Positions 1-11,596 of a stretch of 64,000 nucleotides of DNA are shown here, in pieces. Positions within the stretch are counted from its first letter, which is position 1, and each line of letters starts with the position of its first letter. The translations under genes were made by a program, and so were the position numbers. This DNA is from Moniliophthora roreri. Taxonomy: Eukaryota > Basidiomycota > Agaricomycetes > Agaricales > Marasmiaceae. Where the stretch lies: the NCBI GenBank assembly GCA_001466705.2, contig LATX02000211.1, positions 434,001 to 498,000 on the forward strand, read 5' to 3'. The notes below the pieces were generated by a model that was not told where the DNA came from, made no database searches, and saw nothing but the letters and a program-made list of their open reading frames with translations.

Positions 1-263
1 CTAGCGGTGTAAACATGCCTAATCCTGACTAAAAAGGTTGTAGTGAAAATTTGAGGGTTCCTGGGGTCCTGCGCTCGGAACTGAGCATGACAATCCCGAC
101 TTCCATACCGCACAGCTATGACTAGAATGCCATGCTTGTGCTCTCGGCAGCCTAACTGCAACTAAACTCCTTCTAATCACCGCCCCCCAATACAGCTATC
201 CGAACGCAGAAGTTCTACTCCTTTACCTGCATTTCATCAACACTTGGGTTCAGTACTGCGAAA

Positions 264-1824
264 ATGATGCCCCGTACTCCAAATACGTCGATGCCAGATC
301 TAGGTCCCGGAGGAACGCAGCGGAAGCCTTTACCGACAAAGAGACAACCAGATCTCACGGATGCGCTCAACTACCTGGACGCTGTGAAGAACCAGTTCCA
401 GGATAGGCCACAGGTGTATCATTATTTTTTGAATATCATGAAGGATTTCAAAAGCTGGCAGTGAGTGCCTCGAATCTTGATTGCTGACTTGCGACTCCTG
501 ATCTGTACCAGGATTGATACTCTGGATGTCATCGAACGCGTTTCACGGCTTTTTCATGGAAATCCACCTCTTATACAGGGATTCAACACTTTTCTGCCTG
601 CTGGATACCGAATAGACATTTCTGATGGCCCAATGGACTCCAAAGCTATCTTCGTCACCACGCCTTCTGGATACCGAATAAACACTTGCAGCGGCCCAAT
701 GAACCCCGATGCCATCGTCGTTAACATGCCTAAGAAACCCGAAAGCCAGGAAGAGTTTAACCACGCCATTCGCTATTTGAACAGGATCAAATCACGGTAT
801 TCGGATCATATGAATACATACAAACAGTTTTTGGATATTGTAGCGACGTACCAGAAGGAACGGAACCAGTTGCAGGACGTACGTGTACAGCATATTTGTT
901 TTGCGTTCTCTTGACCGATTATCTCCAAGTCCCAAGTCTTCACGCAAGTTTCAGCTCTGTTCAAGGACGCACCGGATCTGCTTGCCGAATTCGAAGATTT
1001 TTTTCCCGAAGCAGCTCCAGGCTCTCAAGGCGGCATACCCCAGCAGTCACTTACCGGAAGCAGCTCTATACCACGGCCAGAAGACGATGTCTCAGCTCCA
1101 GGTACAGCGGTAGAGGTGAAGTTTTCAACAATTCGCTTCACTCTTGGCCTCATTTCTGCTTCCAACCAAGTTCCAGTACGTCAATAACCCACCAGAGGAC
1201 GAATTCAACTCGGACATACATTTCGGATTCGACGGTACTACTGAAGTAAGCACATCTTCCGATGATTATCACTGACCTTCTTGGCCTCATCTTCCTTCAC
1301 AGCACGTCAATGACCCACCGGATGAGAACCCATTCAATTCGGAAAGACACTTTGGGCCTGATTCTGAAGTAAGCACGTCTTCCACTTTACCCTCGATCTC
1401 ATCCTTTTACAACATTCTATCGGGTGGACAGACCACAGCAATTATTGCACAATCCTCAGGTTTTACTATCGCAGGCGGGCATTTCAACAATGTACATGGA
1501 GATCAAGTCAATATTGTCAATCCGGTTCAGGCTGGATTTTACGCATTAGGTACCCCCCAATTTGTCCAATCTGTGCAGTTCAATCCCGGTGAGTCGAGTG
1601 CGCTGTTGACTCCGGACTCCTGGTTGACCTGACTCCCAGATCAAAACATTGCGCTGATGATACTCGAAAAAATTGCGATATTCTCGTACAATCAGCTATC
1701 GCTTCTAGCCTCTTCCCTTGACTTATCTGTCGTCGAACTTCTGCTCTTCCTTGGGTATCATACATTCGAACCACAAATCATCCGGCTCATTAGTGGTACC
1801 CCTGTGTACCAACTACTCAACTAA
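264..1824 (+). CDS. Sin3-like paired amphipathic helix (PAH) protein with RHIM-like tail motif
   Basis: Seven exons fit in phase: 264-460, 512-882, 937-1109, 1177-1245, 1303-1368, 1432-1588, 1640-1824, giving about 405 residues. Residues about 26-95 form a PAH domain ([20 protein letters not shown], then [12 protein letters not shown]) and about 150-210 a second one ([14 protein letters not shown], then [10 protein letters not shown]). In Sin3 these four-helix modules bind repressors. The HDAC-interaction region and PAH3/4 of full Sin3 (over 1,000 residues) are absent, so this is a short Sin3 derivative rather than the housekeeping corepressor. Two similar mini-exons follow ([11 protein letters not shown] and [12 protein letters not shown]), then a motif [10 protein letters not shown], then a Leu-rich helical C-terminus. 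The splice donor at 883 and acceptor before 937 were chosen because they keep PAH2 in frame; nearby alternatives exist. A nuclear adaptor or decoy role is inference. Confidence 0.75.
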
Positions 1825-2853
1825 TTAGCGTTTTGAAGTCACCAGTGTATAGTGTAGATTGATCTTGACAATGATAATCGAAACGGTATCCCCCAGTTAG
1901 TGTAACAAGAGCCCGTGAAATCCCTGCATCGAATGAAACTAGTCGACGCGGCGGCTTTGGCGAACACCGATATCGCCGAGGTTTCGGAATCGCTCTTGCT
2001 CGCCTTTTACCGCTACCTCCAACTACCCTGCACTACCTGGGTTGTTAGCCAAAAGTTGTTCCATGTGGACTCAATACCTCAAATAGCTCGAGTACGAATG
2101 TTTGCACCCTCCATGATTGATAGCACACTATCTCAGGCTTTAATAAGCTCTTTCTGGTTCATCGGAACGGTATTTTCATCTCTAACCAAATCTCAAGTCA
2201 TCACTATCAACAATCTGTATTCACAATTTTCGTTCATTGGAGTCTCAATGAAGAGGAGTAATTTGGATTTTACTTGAGGGCCAGAAGGAAAGGTGCGTTT
2301 CTCTTGCAAAATCAGCTATTGACTCGGGTTCTGATGGATACAAAGAACTACAGTTGACTGTGAAACCCGAGTTCGCAGCATAGGGCATACCTTTTCGTCG
2401 ATCGACTACGGCCTCAAATCGGTCTCGTTAACCGCTCCTTTGGGTGGACGCCTGCAAAAACCCCGCCTGCCCTTTCATACGCGTAAAAAGGAACGGAATG
2501 ATGGTCTCAGTCGTGGAAGAAGAAAAAAGGGAAGGTTCCTGTTTGGAAAGAGATGCAACACGAAGATTAGAGCTCATGGATGATGGTGCAGTCTCACAAC
2601 TCGCCGGGTAGATATGTAGAGTTCCTATTTATCGCGGATTAAGGTGCGTGTATCAGCGCAAGTTTAAGCGCGCCTAACCCTGTCTGATAGTTCATTAAGA
2701 TCCAAAACTCAAGACTGCACTACACCAATACCTTTCGCTACGAAGGTCTGGCTTGTTCCAATCAGAAATTTGTTTGCAAAACCATTAGATTGGGCTGTAA
2801 AGTAGGCATCTTTGGGTTATACTGTACATTGGTTCAATTACACTTTCATTCAT
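1825..2853. other. Intergenic, nothing supported
   Basis: About 1 kb between two genes. One open frame at 1915-2277 has a composition that does not look like any family I know and lacks splice or start support. No RNA gene or repeat seen. Confidence 0.5.
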
Positions 2854-4659
2854 TCATTCTTGACTCGAGCCATACCCGACAAGCTCCCCATTACCCTTCA
2901 ATGCAGGAAGTCTACGCGCCATTCCCCAGATGCGCGACATTGTGTTATTCACATCTTCGAGCCGTCCATTCCCGAGGGTATCCCTTTTCATGACAGAATG
3001 CATCAGTTCTTGCAGCGTTCCGTTGGTCATCTCTCGGTACTGTCCTTCAGTCTGCAATCTGCCAGGTAAGTCTCCATTCTTTTTAAATGTTTAAATGTTT
3101 CAAGTGGTCACCTGATTGACTAGGTCTCGAGCATATGCCCGAACGAAGTGGTTATTGGCATCGCTGAGCTCTGTGATCACGATGTTGGCTCCAGCATCCA
3201 ACACCTTCGCAACCATCCTATCCATGGCACCAACCAACTTCTTTCGGGCCCTCTCTTGAGCTTCGGTCCATACCTCGTCCCAGATTGACCAGATCTCCTC
3301 CCACATTCTATCGCGTTTGCCCCTATCTTTTATTGGAGTTCGGGCCCCTTGCACGATGGTTTGTGCTGCTTCCAGAGCTTCAGCCCCAGCCGCCTTCCAA
3401 GCCAGATCGAACAGTTTCTCATTGAGCACTGGCAATACTGGGTCACCGTACTGTGCCAAAGCTGCTGTTTTACCTGCTCCCCGAGAAGATTCTCCATCCC
3501 GTACTATCTTGATTTTCTCTTCTTCCTGGTGCACGACCCGATACGCTGCACGCAAACCGGCACTCAGAGCTGCTTGCCACACAGCACAAAACTGCATTAC
3601 TCTCCTTCCCAAAAATGCAAATTTCAGACTCGGGTCCATTACTTCTTGCACCAGCGTTGGTGCATCAATGTCTTCATATCCCAAGGAAACAGCCTCAAAG
3701 ATCGACCTCCATAATACACCCATTCCTTTATTCCTCAGTGCAGCTCCAAGTATTCCGTGCAGCTCCCGGAGCCATAGGTGCTCGTCAAGCGATACGGGCA
3801 TGTGGTGCTCAACCACCTGTCTACAAAGTGCGGCAAGCCTTTCCCTCACTACAGCTACAACCGTTTTCTCCCACTTCTTCCTCAGGCCGCGATACATTCT
3901 CGCTTTCAACATATGCCGACAAATCCTTCGCAGGACGTTATTAGGCAAAGCTGCTGCTGCTCGTATCAACGGACTAACGCCTTCGCACCCCGTTGATCCC
4001 GACTTGTTCTGAAATACGGCCATCATTTCGACAACCAGGTCGGAAAACAGATTCACTACTTCATCGATGATGAAGGTCGTGATTTGGTGAAGGTGATAGG
4101 CTTGTGTTCGGTGAAGGAGTAGGTCAGAGGAAGGGACTTCATATGGCAAGCAGTGTCGTGCTGTGACCATGAGGATTGTCCATGAAAAGAAGAAGCAGTT
4201 GTGGGCATAGAATGTATACTTCTGTGCCGAGGGATCCTTAGAGATGGCGAAACAGGCAGATAGGACAACCCGGAGGTCGACTCTCCCATTCAGAACAAGG
4301 TCGATCTCTCGAGTAGACCTCGTCTCCATTTGTGTCCTCATGTCGCCGGCGATATTGCGGACGCATTCATCTCTTGTAGTAACAGATTTGTTCCTTAGCA
4401 AGACGTCCAAATCTGTTAGGTTGCCCTTCATGTTAGGTCGACGGTCAAAACGGTGGATAGAACCATCTCCCATATACAGGACAATGAATCGATGAGGTAC
4501 GACGGTCTTGGTGTCCTTGCGAACCTCAAGTCGGTTGATTGATGTCTGGCCCTGCGCGACGGAGAGACCGTTGTACCAGTTAAACACTGGTCCTGCTCCC
4601 CATCCTCCCGAGAACTCGATGAGAAGGAAACTATTGGGTGACTGCGGTGGCGAGAGCAT
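2854..4659 (-). CDS. Uncharacterised Agaricomycete protein with NlpC/LRAT-like H...NC pattern
   Basis: Two exons: 4659-3112 (516 codons) and 3051-2854, joined by a GT-AG intron in phase 0, giving 581 residues. The start at 4659 begins MLSPPQSPNSF; an in-frame ATG at 4782 would add 41 residues of poor quality. Near the N-terminus is HRFIVLYMGDGSIHRFDRR and about 100 residues later YTFYAHNCFFFSWTI. A His-containing strand followed by Asn-Cys resembles the NlpC/P60-LRAT thiol hydrolase arrangement, but overall similarity cannot be tested here. The C-terminal two thirds are helical and rich in Arg, Glu and Ala (residues about 200-560). Function unknown; thiol hydrolase or acyltransferase is only a hypothesis. 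Confidence 0.6.
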
Positions 4660-6746
4660 TGTCAATGGCTGGCTTGAGAAGTACGAGAAAGTACGAGGAC
4701 GATGGTATCTTAGGAAGTGGTTATGATCTCTTCCACAAACCGCCGAGCCAGATGTTCGAATACAAGCCACGTTTGATATCATCTAACAGCATCCGAGAAA
4801 GCAATCTTGAGACGAATTTTGGAATCCCGAGAGAAGTGACTGAGGAACATTGCGGTGGCGTTGGCGTCAGGAGGGGACCGTACGACATTGATGGTTTCAA
4901 ATATGTAGGCGCCTCATTGTAATTGGGGATAACTCACTATTCGTCAAAAGGCTCGATCTCGAATGATATGTTTGGCGTGTGGTACATCCAAAGTAACAAT
5001 TTCCTTTTTTTTTTCTTGACAGAAATTTTCTTGCATATAGACAATTCTAGGTGGCTTCAGTATAGATATACATGCAAGCAGTCCTCTCTCTCAGCGCTCG
5101 AGGCTGCAACGGACGAGGCGAGAAGCTGCTAACTCCACAGACAACAACAGTGAGCTCATGCTATACCAAACAAGAGAATCTGAAAGTGCATGACAGGGCT
5201 CACGGTAAGCTGGGTTGATAAATTATTCAGATCTGTTGGAGATAAGCTCATCAGCGCCCAACCTGAGGCGCTAAATTATGCGCCAAACTAGACGACGTCG
5301 ACTCCAGGGTCTTCGAATTTCCTCATCTGTCTCGGACGTTGCTCCAATTGTAGTAGCTGCCAGGCTACCGATGGATGCATGACCCCAAATTGAATACGCG
5401 CCAGAATGACCTTGCTAATACAGTGCATATGTAAGGATGAATCGGAAAAAGATAACTATTGAGAGGGTTGCCGAAAGCCTCCAAGGTCTAGAATGAAACC
5501 CTGCACCCGGTAACCAAATGCATTGTTTCGTATCCGGAACAGACCGACTCCAGTTTGATATGGTATCCTCTGGCATGCCTGTTTTTCCTGGGCAAAACTC
5601 GGGCGCTATCAGGATCCCAGGTGTTCTACCAGGCAAGCCTCATATCGCCCGATTCTGCTCCCGAGATGAGTGAGTTGCTTTTTCCATATCTCTTAGCTAG
5701 TCTTGCTTACCTCTGTTCACCGAATCTTTCAGTAACACTTTCTCCAAAGCTCGGGATCCGCAGTGGGAAGGAAGTCTACGGGCGGGAAACCTTTATGCCT
5801 GTTAAGGACTTACAGGATTAGTCCACCAGACAGAGAATTCAACAGCAGCCGAATTTTTCTGGGTATGATGGGTAGTAAGTGGGCCCGACAGTTGAAATTT
5901 GAAAGATTGATTGGTATGTAAGTGTTCGCACTCTTATCAACGGCCCTGGATACACCCTTGCATGAATCGATCGGAGGGCGGCCATTCAGGCTATTCAGGA
6001 ATGGCGGGCAGGGTACAGTAATTCTCGTCAAGCTCACATGTGGCTCCAGTGGCAATGTCGCCCTCAGTATCACCGCGTTGAAAGTTGGTATCAAAGATTT
6101 GTCTCGGTATCAGATGTACATAGAGGGTATACCCCGGTGAAAAAGCCGTGGGTATGCCTTACCATTTCAACGCCTTTTCCGATGATTGGAGGATCATTTC
6201 CCCGGGTGGTTTGTTGGAACGGAATTTGTTTCTTTAGGCGTAACTCAATTGCGTTTATCTTCGACGTCTTCATCGTACGTGACCCTTGCGAAAGAAGTTA
6301 AGAAAGCCCTCTTGCTTGACTCGGCCAACCAAACACTAGACGGCTGTGACATTAAACCACGTCCACGAGCACGATAAGAGATGAGCTGTGAATGTACATT
6401 GGAGTTGTCCGTACTTGGCCTCGTGCTGGTTGACAACAGACTGTTTCAAGCGAATGCATTCGCCCTGCTCCGAGATGCACTCATACTGACGAGATTGAAT
6501 GTGAGAGCCAGGCGAACATATTGAAGCGAATACGTACCTGGACGTGTGAAGCATCGCGATGGTCCTCCGGGCGTGTCGATGCTCATTGTGACTCGAGTCT
6601 CGGCGGAATCAATCCTTCTGACCTTTCCTCACTTGAGCCGGTTTCGGATCTTGGCCTGAACGCTAGTGTGTCCGCCATGTTACTGGGATCAGCTTGATGT
6701 CCCTGTTCGGTTTGTGTCATGGAAGGAAGGAGAATACATGTTGAAT
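4660..6746. other. Intergenic, nothing supported
   Basis: About 2.1 kb with only short frames on both strands and none resembling a known family. The part next to 6747 may hold the lost 3' tail of the GH3 pseudogene. No repeat or RNA gene recognised. Confidence 0.45.
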
Positions 6747-9238
6747 CTAATCGAGATCCAAGTTCAGTTCATTCAAATTGTTGATAAGAGATCGGCACAT
6801 CGCATACAAAACAATATCAGGGTAGTACACAGTGATTCCGATCTCAAGGTTGCGGCCTGTTAACGTTACGGTCCTCTGTGTCTTCCCTTTAGCGCCCGTA
6901 TCCAGCATCAGCACATACTCCCCTGGATTCAACACACTGTTCCCTTTCTCATCCGTTCTCGCGATAGCTCCCAAAGGTGACCTTGAGCGAAGCAACATGG
7001 CTCGCACCAGGCTCGACTCCTTTGACTTTGGTATACGCTACCAGTTCCTTGTTGGGTGCCGGAGAGGGTCCAGCAGTAGTTCGAGAGAAGAGAAGGGTGA
7101 CGTAGTCGGACGCCACCATACCCGAATTTGTTACAGTGACATTGAAGGTATCCAGAACGCCGGGATCGACATGCGCCACGCCACAACGAGGAGACCAGTT
7201 TTATATATCGTACGAGTCACCACCGGAACCAGATTCCCCGAGGTCAAAACTGGTATAATGCAGACCGAGCCCAAACTCGAAGGTAGGGGTGCCCGTGTAC
7301 CATTTGTATGTTCTTCCGGGATTCGAAGAGCTGGGACGTAAACTCGGGTCGGTTAACGCGACCTGGTCGACATATGATGCAGGATATTGAGTCATGGGAG
7401 TCAACCAGATGGCGCCTGTTTTCCAGTGATAACGTCGACGAGGGCTGTACTTCCACTCTGTCCTGGATAGCCTTCCCACATGAGGGCGTTAACCTGTAAC
7501 CCAATCATTAGGTACATGGGTGTATCAAGGCCAAAAAAGCGAGAATTTACATTATTGTCGCCTCGAGGAGATGAATTATCAACTTGCCCTCCCCATCTGG
7601 AAAACAACTAAGGGCTTTCCCAGACCTGTCAGTTACTTGATGAGATCCAGTTGGTTACCAGGCCATGATATCTGAGCCCTGTCGAGGCCCCTTTTCAACC
7701 GTGGTGTCGATCCTCCAATGAAAAACACAGCATCGGAGCTATTCGCAGCTGCTACGGCAGTAGTGAACCCCGATGTGTCCTTCGAGTTGACAGCTGTCCC
7801 ATTGGCGGGGGCGACATCGAATCCAGCATCACGAAAAACTTGTTGAGGGCTGATAAGGAAAGGTGGCGCTCCAAAATAGTTGGGTTGTATCTGTGTTGTT
7901 GTATTCGCCCAAGACCCAATCACCGCAACCTTCTTCACAGAGGAGGCGAGCGGAAGAACGCCATCGTTCTTGAGGAGTACAGTGCCTTCCACTGCTGCTT
8001 GATATACAGCCTGGCGAGCCGATTCTGTGTTAATGTCAGCCCAGCTGAGTTGACGATACGGCAAACGATCTGCAGGGTCAAAGAATCCCAACCTAGGCGA
8101 ACAAAGGGACATCAGGAAGAGTGCCTCGCTGCATGAATGACTCTACTCACCGTATATTGCCGTATCAGAGCGGTACGTAGTTGATCCTCGCTAATGAGGG
8201 ACTCATTCAATACCTGCCCAAGATACTATGCGGAGAACTTGCGACCACCTGAATTGCAGTCGATATCCGTTCCAGCATCTAACGCAACTGCTGATGCATT
8301 CGCAGCGCTATCGGCATAATGATGGTAATCTAAAATGTTTTGGACGGCACCACAGTCACCTGTTATCCACTGTTCCTCCCCTAGACCCCTAAAGTCTCAC
8401 GCCAACATCCGTAAGAGGTACCGGTTGGCACAAGAAGGTACGCCGTTCACGGCATTGTAGCTACACATAATAGACGCGACTTGGGCATCCCGGATGCAGC
8501 TTTGGAATGGAGGAGAGTAAAACTCGGCGAGATCCTGTAGGGAAACCTTGGCGTCAAAATTGAATCGACCGTTTTCCATCGTAAGCAGCCCAATGATTGC
8601 AATCTGCTGCGACCTTGAGAAATGGAGTAGGCGCGACGCCGCCTTGCAGACCAACAATTAACTGGTAAACGTATTGGGAGATATGGTAAGGGTCTTCGCC
8701 CGATGTTTCTTGGCCGCGACCCATCGAGGATCTTTGAAAGGGTTGATATTAGGAGTGAAGAAGTCGAGTATTCCGCGATTGGCGTTGCTCAAGCTTCAGT
8801 GCTAGTGATAGTCCCGACTTGAAAGATGAGGTCATCAAACGTAGCACCTATGGTAATTGGCGACGGGGAAAGATGTGGCGTAGCTGAAATCTTGTCCAGG
8901 CGAAGCAAGACTCGCTGTGGCCAGTAGCCAGGCCATACTACATGAAATTTTATTAACAATGACTCTGAAAGCCGGGGGCATGATACCTACCAGTGCCAGG
9001 TATACGAGGCAAGTCCAAAACGTGAAACGCCGGGAGATGAAGTATCCATGTTCTCGATCAACTCGGAGACAGTGAGCTCTGCTATCAAAGCCCTGGCGCA
9101 GTCGATAGACGATGCGTTGGGGTCGCATACTAGAATGTCTGCCAAAGGTCCACTGATACAATCAGGGAACCTGGCACCTTCTACGACCAGGAAAAGAGTG
9201 TTGGCGAATAGTGCCAGCGAGATAGAGCAAGCCCGCAT
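6747..9238 (-). pseudogene. GH3 beta-xylosidase-type glycoside hydrolase, disrupted
   Basis: The reverse strand carries a full-length secreted GH3 (fungal xylosidase type): signal peptide from 9238 (MRACSISLALFANTLF), mature start FPDCISGPLADILVCD, then [66 protein letters not shown] (the Asp of GDC matches the nucleophile position), the C-terminal alpha/beta lobe (TVLLKNDGVLPL) and a fibronectin-III-like end (NPGEYVLML). It is broken many times: frame changes between TSFP and SPITIGATFDD, after STEA, at PRW/GRGQET, and near 8577 (AAYD/ENGRF); in-frame stops after YLLRMLA, at 8226-8228 (TAG after GRKFSA) and before LTGLGKPLVV; another frame change before GGQVDN. The usual Lys-His pair reads Asn-His. 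No single intron pattern removes all of these, so the gene is dead although its outline is preserved. Confidence 0.85.
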
Positions 9239-10317
9239 TGCGTCAAAGAATAAGGTGACTACTCGAATTCAGTTCTCGTTTCAAACACGTAGCAAATGTG
9301 GCGGCACTTGGAACGATAATCTGTACGGAATCCGTGGTTCGGGCTTCCATGCGAAAGCGAGTGTTCGTTCGGTAGATATTGTCAACAAGATGGTCATCCA
9401 CGAGGAGGATTCCATTGTTCCTCGATGTCATATGTGCTAAGGAAGCTCATTAGACACATGGCGGACCGCCCGTTTCGAAAATACGGATGTGTTGGAGCAG
9501 ATTCGGATTCAGATTCGGGCTCGGGCTCGAAGCTTGAGTGTTTATCTGTCAGACAGACCTGAGGTGTTGAGCACTTGATTATCAGGCAGCACGTACTTCG
9601 GTACCCATAACATCCACATGAAAACACTTTCCCTAGATGCGCCTGTCGCTCATGTCTTTCGAAGCCTTCAAGGAGAATAGACATCCTGCTGTTAGTGAGC
9701 AAAGGTAAATAGACAGCTGTTGATACCCAAATTTCAAATGTCAGGGTGATGGTGCAGAGGAAGGAAAAGGACCTTCCTCACCCACTAGTAACTAGCCTGC
9801 TGAAGAACGGGGCCGTCACGAAGGGTGACCTGTGACTGGTGACGGTGGGAGTCTGGATCGCGATCATGGCAAGATCTTGAGGGCCGGCCGAACTCAAAGC
9901 CACCGTCTCAACCTAAGGGATTCCCTCCGCATTTTCCTTCGGCAGTCGATACTCTCAGATTATCCAGTCTCAGAGAATTCATCACACAGGGTTGACGCAG
10001 CCAAGCAGCGACTTCTCTTTGGTGAAGGGGCTACTGAGAAATGCGACTCCTGGACGAGAGATGGCTCGAGGTGCAAAATCAGCTACCATTTAGCAACTAC
10101 ATTAATGCATTCCTGTCATTCCAGAACTCAAATGCTCCGAAATATAAACTTCACGCCAATCCAGATTAATCAAGCTCGAGATATGCCATCTCAGGCCGAA
10201 AGCCAGACTATACACTACTACATCCTACCCCGGCCGCTCTATCTCAGCTTGCTTTAATTTCCAAGTACTGTCAGCATCTGCCCATGGTATAAACCTGCTC
10301 GCTTGCTGGGAGAAGTT
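9239..10317. other. Intergenic with a small simple repeat
   Basis: About 1.1 kb upstream of the GH3 pseudogene. A short hexamer-like repeat (gattcg/gctcgg units) lies near 9503-9530. The open frame 9832-10257 has no recognisable domain. Nothing else supported. Confidence 0.45.
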
Positions 10318-11344
10318 ATGCCATCTCAAAAAATATACATCCTCATCCTCGCACACGATGCAACCTTCTCCGACTTCTCAGCAGTCACCCCTCCGTCTCG
10401 GCAATAGCCCCCTTCCGCTTTGCGGTCCCCTACTGTATGGGACCAGGGTATCAAGCCCCGGAAAGATCCAAACAGGATGGTGACCAGTTCTCTGGGAGGA
10501 CTTACCTACCAAGACACGTTTGATCCTGCACGGAGAAGTATTGAAGATATAGAAGCAATTAGTCGACACTATAAATTACCGTGTCTAAATTGCATCGTAT
10601 AGATAAGGGTTCGATACCTCTGGTTATGGAACACCCACAGCATCTCATGCCATATACGACCCCCGACCAAGACGCCAAGTTTCCGATTCCTCGCCAAGGT
10701 CCAGTTGAACGTCCGACAATTCTCTTCGAAGGCACTTCTTCCTCGGAGCACAACCCAACTTATCTACCAGACGCGTTTCTCTTCAGCTTCACTCCGATCG
10801 TGACTATTCGCGAGTCTTACCATGTTCGCACGAGCGACGTTTCCTAAATTGTCCGACGTTGAACAAGGAAGCATCTTTTCCGGGCTGAAAAAGCGGCCGA
10901 GTTCCGATGGGAATGACTAGTCTTTGATTCGCTCAATCGGCTTGAACGTGGCCCGCGGCCTGTAGTCATTGACGGGGATAGACTAGCTCAGGATCCGCAG
11001 GAGCAGGTAAGGATGCTATGTGAACGTCCGGGGATTGGCCCGGACGGCACAATTAAAAACACTTGGGATCCCCGCAGTGGTTCAGGAAACATATGGTGAT
11101 TGTCAAAAGGATTCAAGGAAGATTTTGTCAAGTCCAGTGGTGTAATCGTGAACAAGGAGCGCTGTTACTCACAAATGAATTGTAGATGCCATTCATAGTC
11201 TATTTCAAGAAACTGGATGAGCCAATACTAATTGCCAGGCGTCAATGGGCCGGAGAGGGGGACGAAGAGCTAACGTCTCAGATGGAAGAACTGGTGTGCG
11301 AAATAATGGAAGATTATGAGTATCTGTGTCAATTTGCTACCTGA
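10318..11344 (+). pseudogene. Decayed copy of the P-loop/sulfotransferase-like gene at 19418
   Basis: Nucleotide similarity to 19418-20511 runs from the start codon (10318) to the stop (11342-11344), including the first intron region and segments coding FEGTSSSEHNPTYLPDAFLF and LFSFTPIVTIRE. A 4-nt loss after the codons for IYIL destroys the nucleotide-binding segment at once, and later stretches shift frame repeatedly (after TIRES and around 10900). It cannot encode the protein. Same orientation as the intact copy 9 kb away, so it is a dispersed duplicate. Confidence 0.8.
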
Positions 11345-11596
11345 AGCCTACCAGGTTCGTAGTATTGCATGTTTCCATGTATTTTATATTTATTATTCAA
11401 TATGTTCTCGACTTGTGAAGTCCCCACAGATCGAAACGGCAACGTAAAGCTCCCAAGCTCACCATCAACCACGTATAGCAAGGAGAGGCCCTGACGTGTA
11501 GTGCTTGAATAGCAGGCTTTACGGAAACCTGAGGCTGCAACAGGTGTAAGTCAAGGAAGAGACTGAGAAGATGGAAGGCACTTGCATGGAATATTA

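Noticed and set aside
1915..2277. 120-codon plus-strand frame downstream of the PAH gene
   Set aside because: No domain, no ATG with good context (begins at an alternative codon) and no splice continuity with the PAH gene, whose stop at 1822 is well supported.
5415..6554. Several overlapping 60-90 codon frames on both strands
   Set aside because: None matches a family or joins to another by plausible splicing; treated as intergenic.
9832..10257. 141-codon plus-strand frame
   Set aside because: Composition and lack of domains suggest chance; it lies in the leader of a pseudogene.
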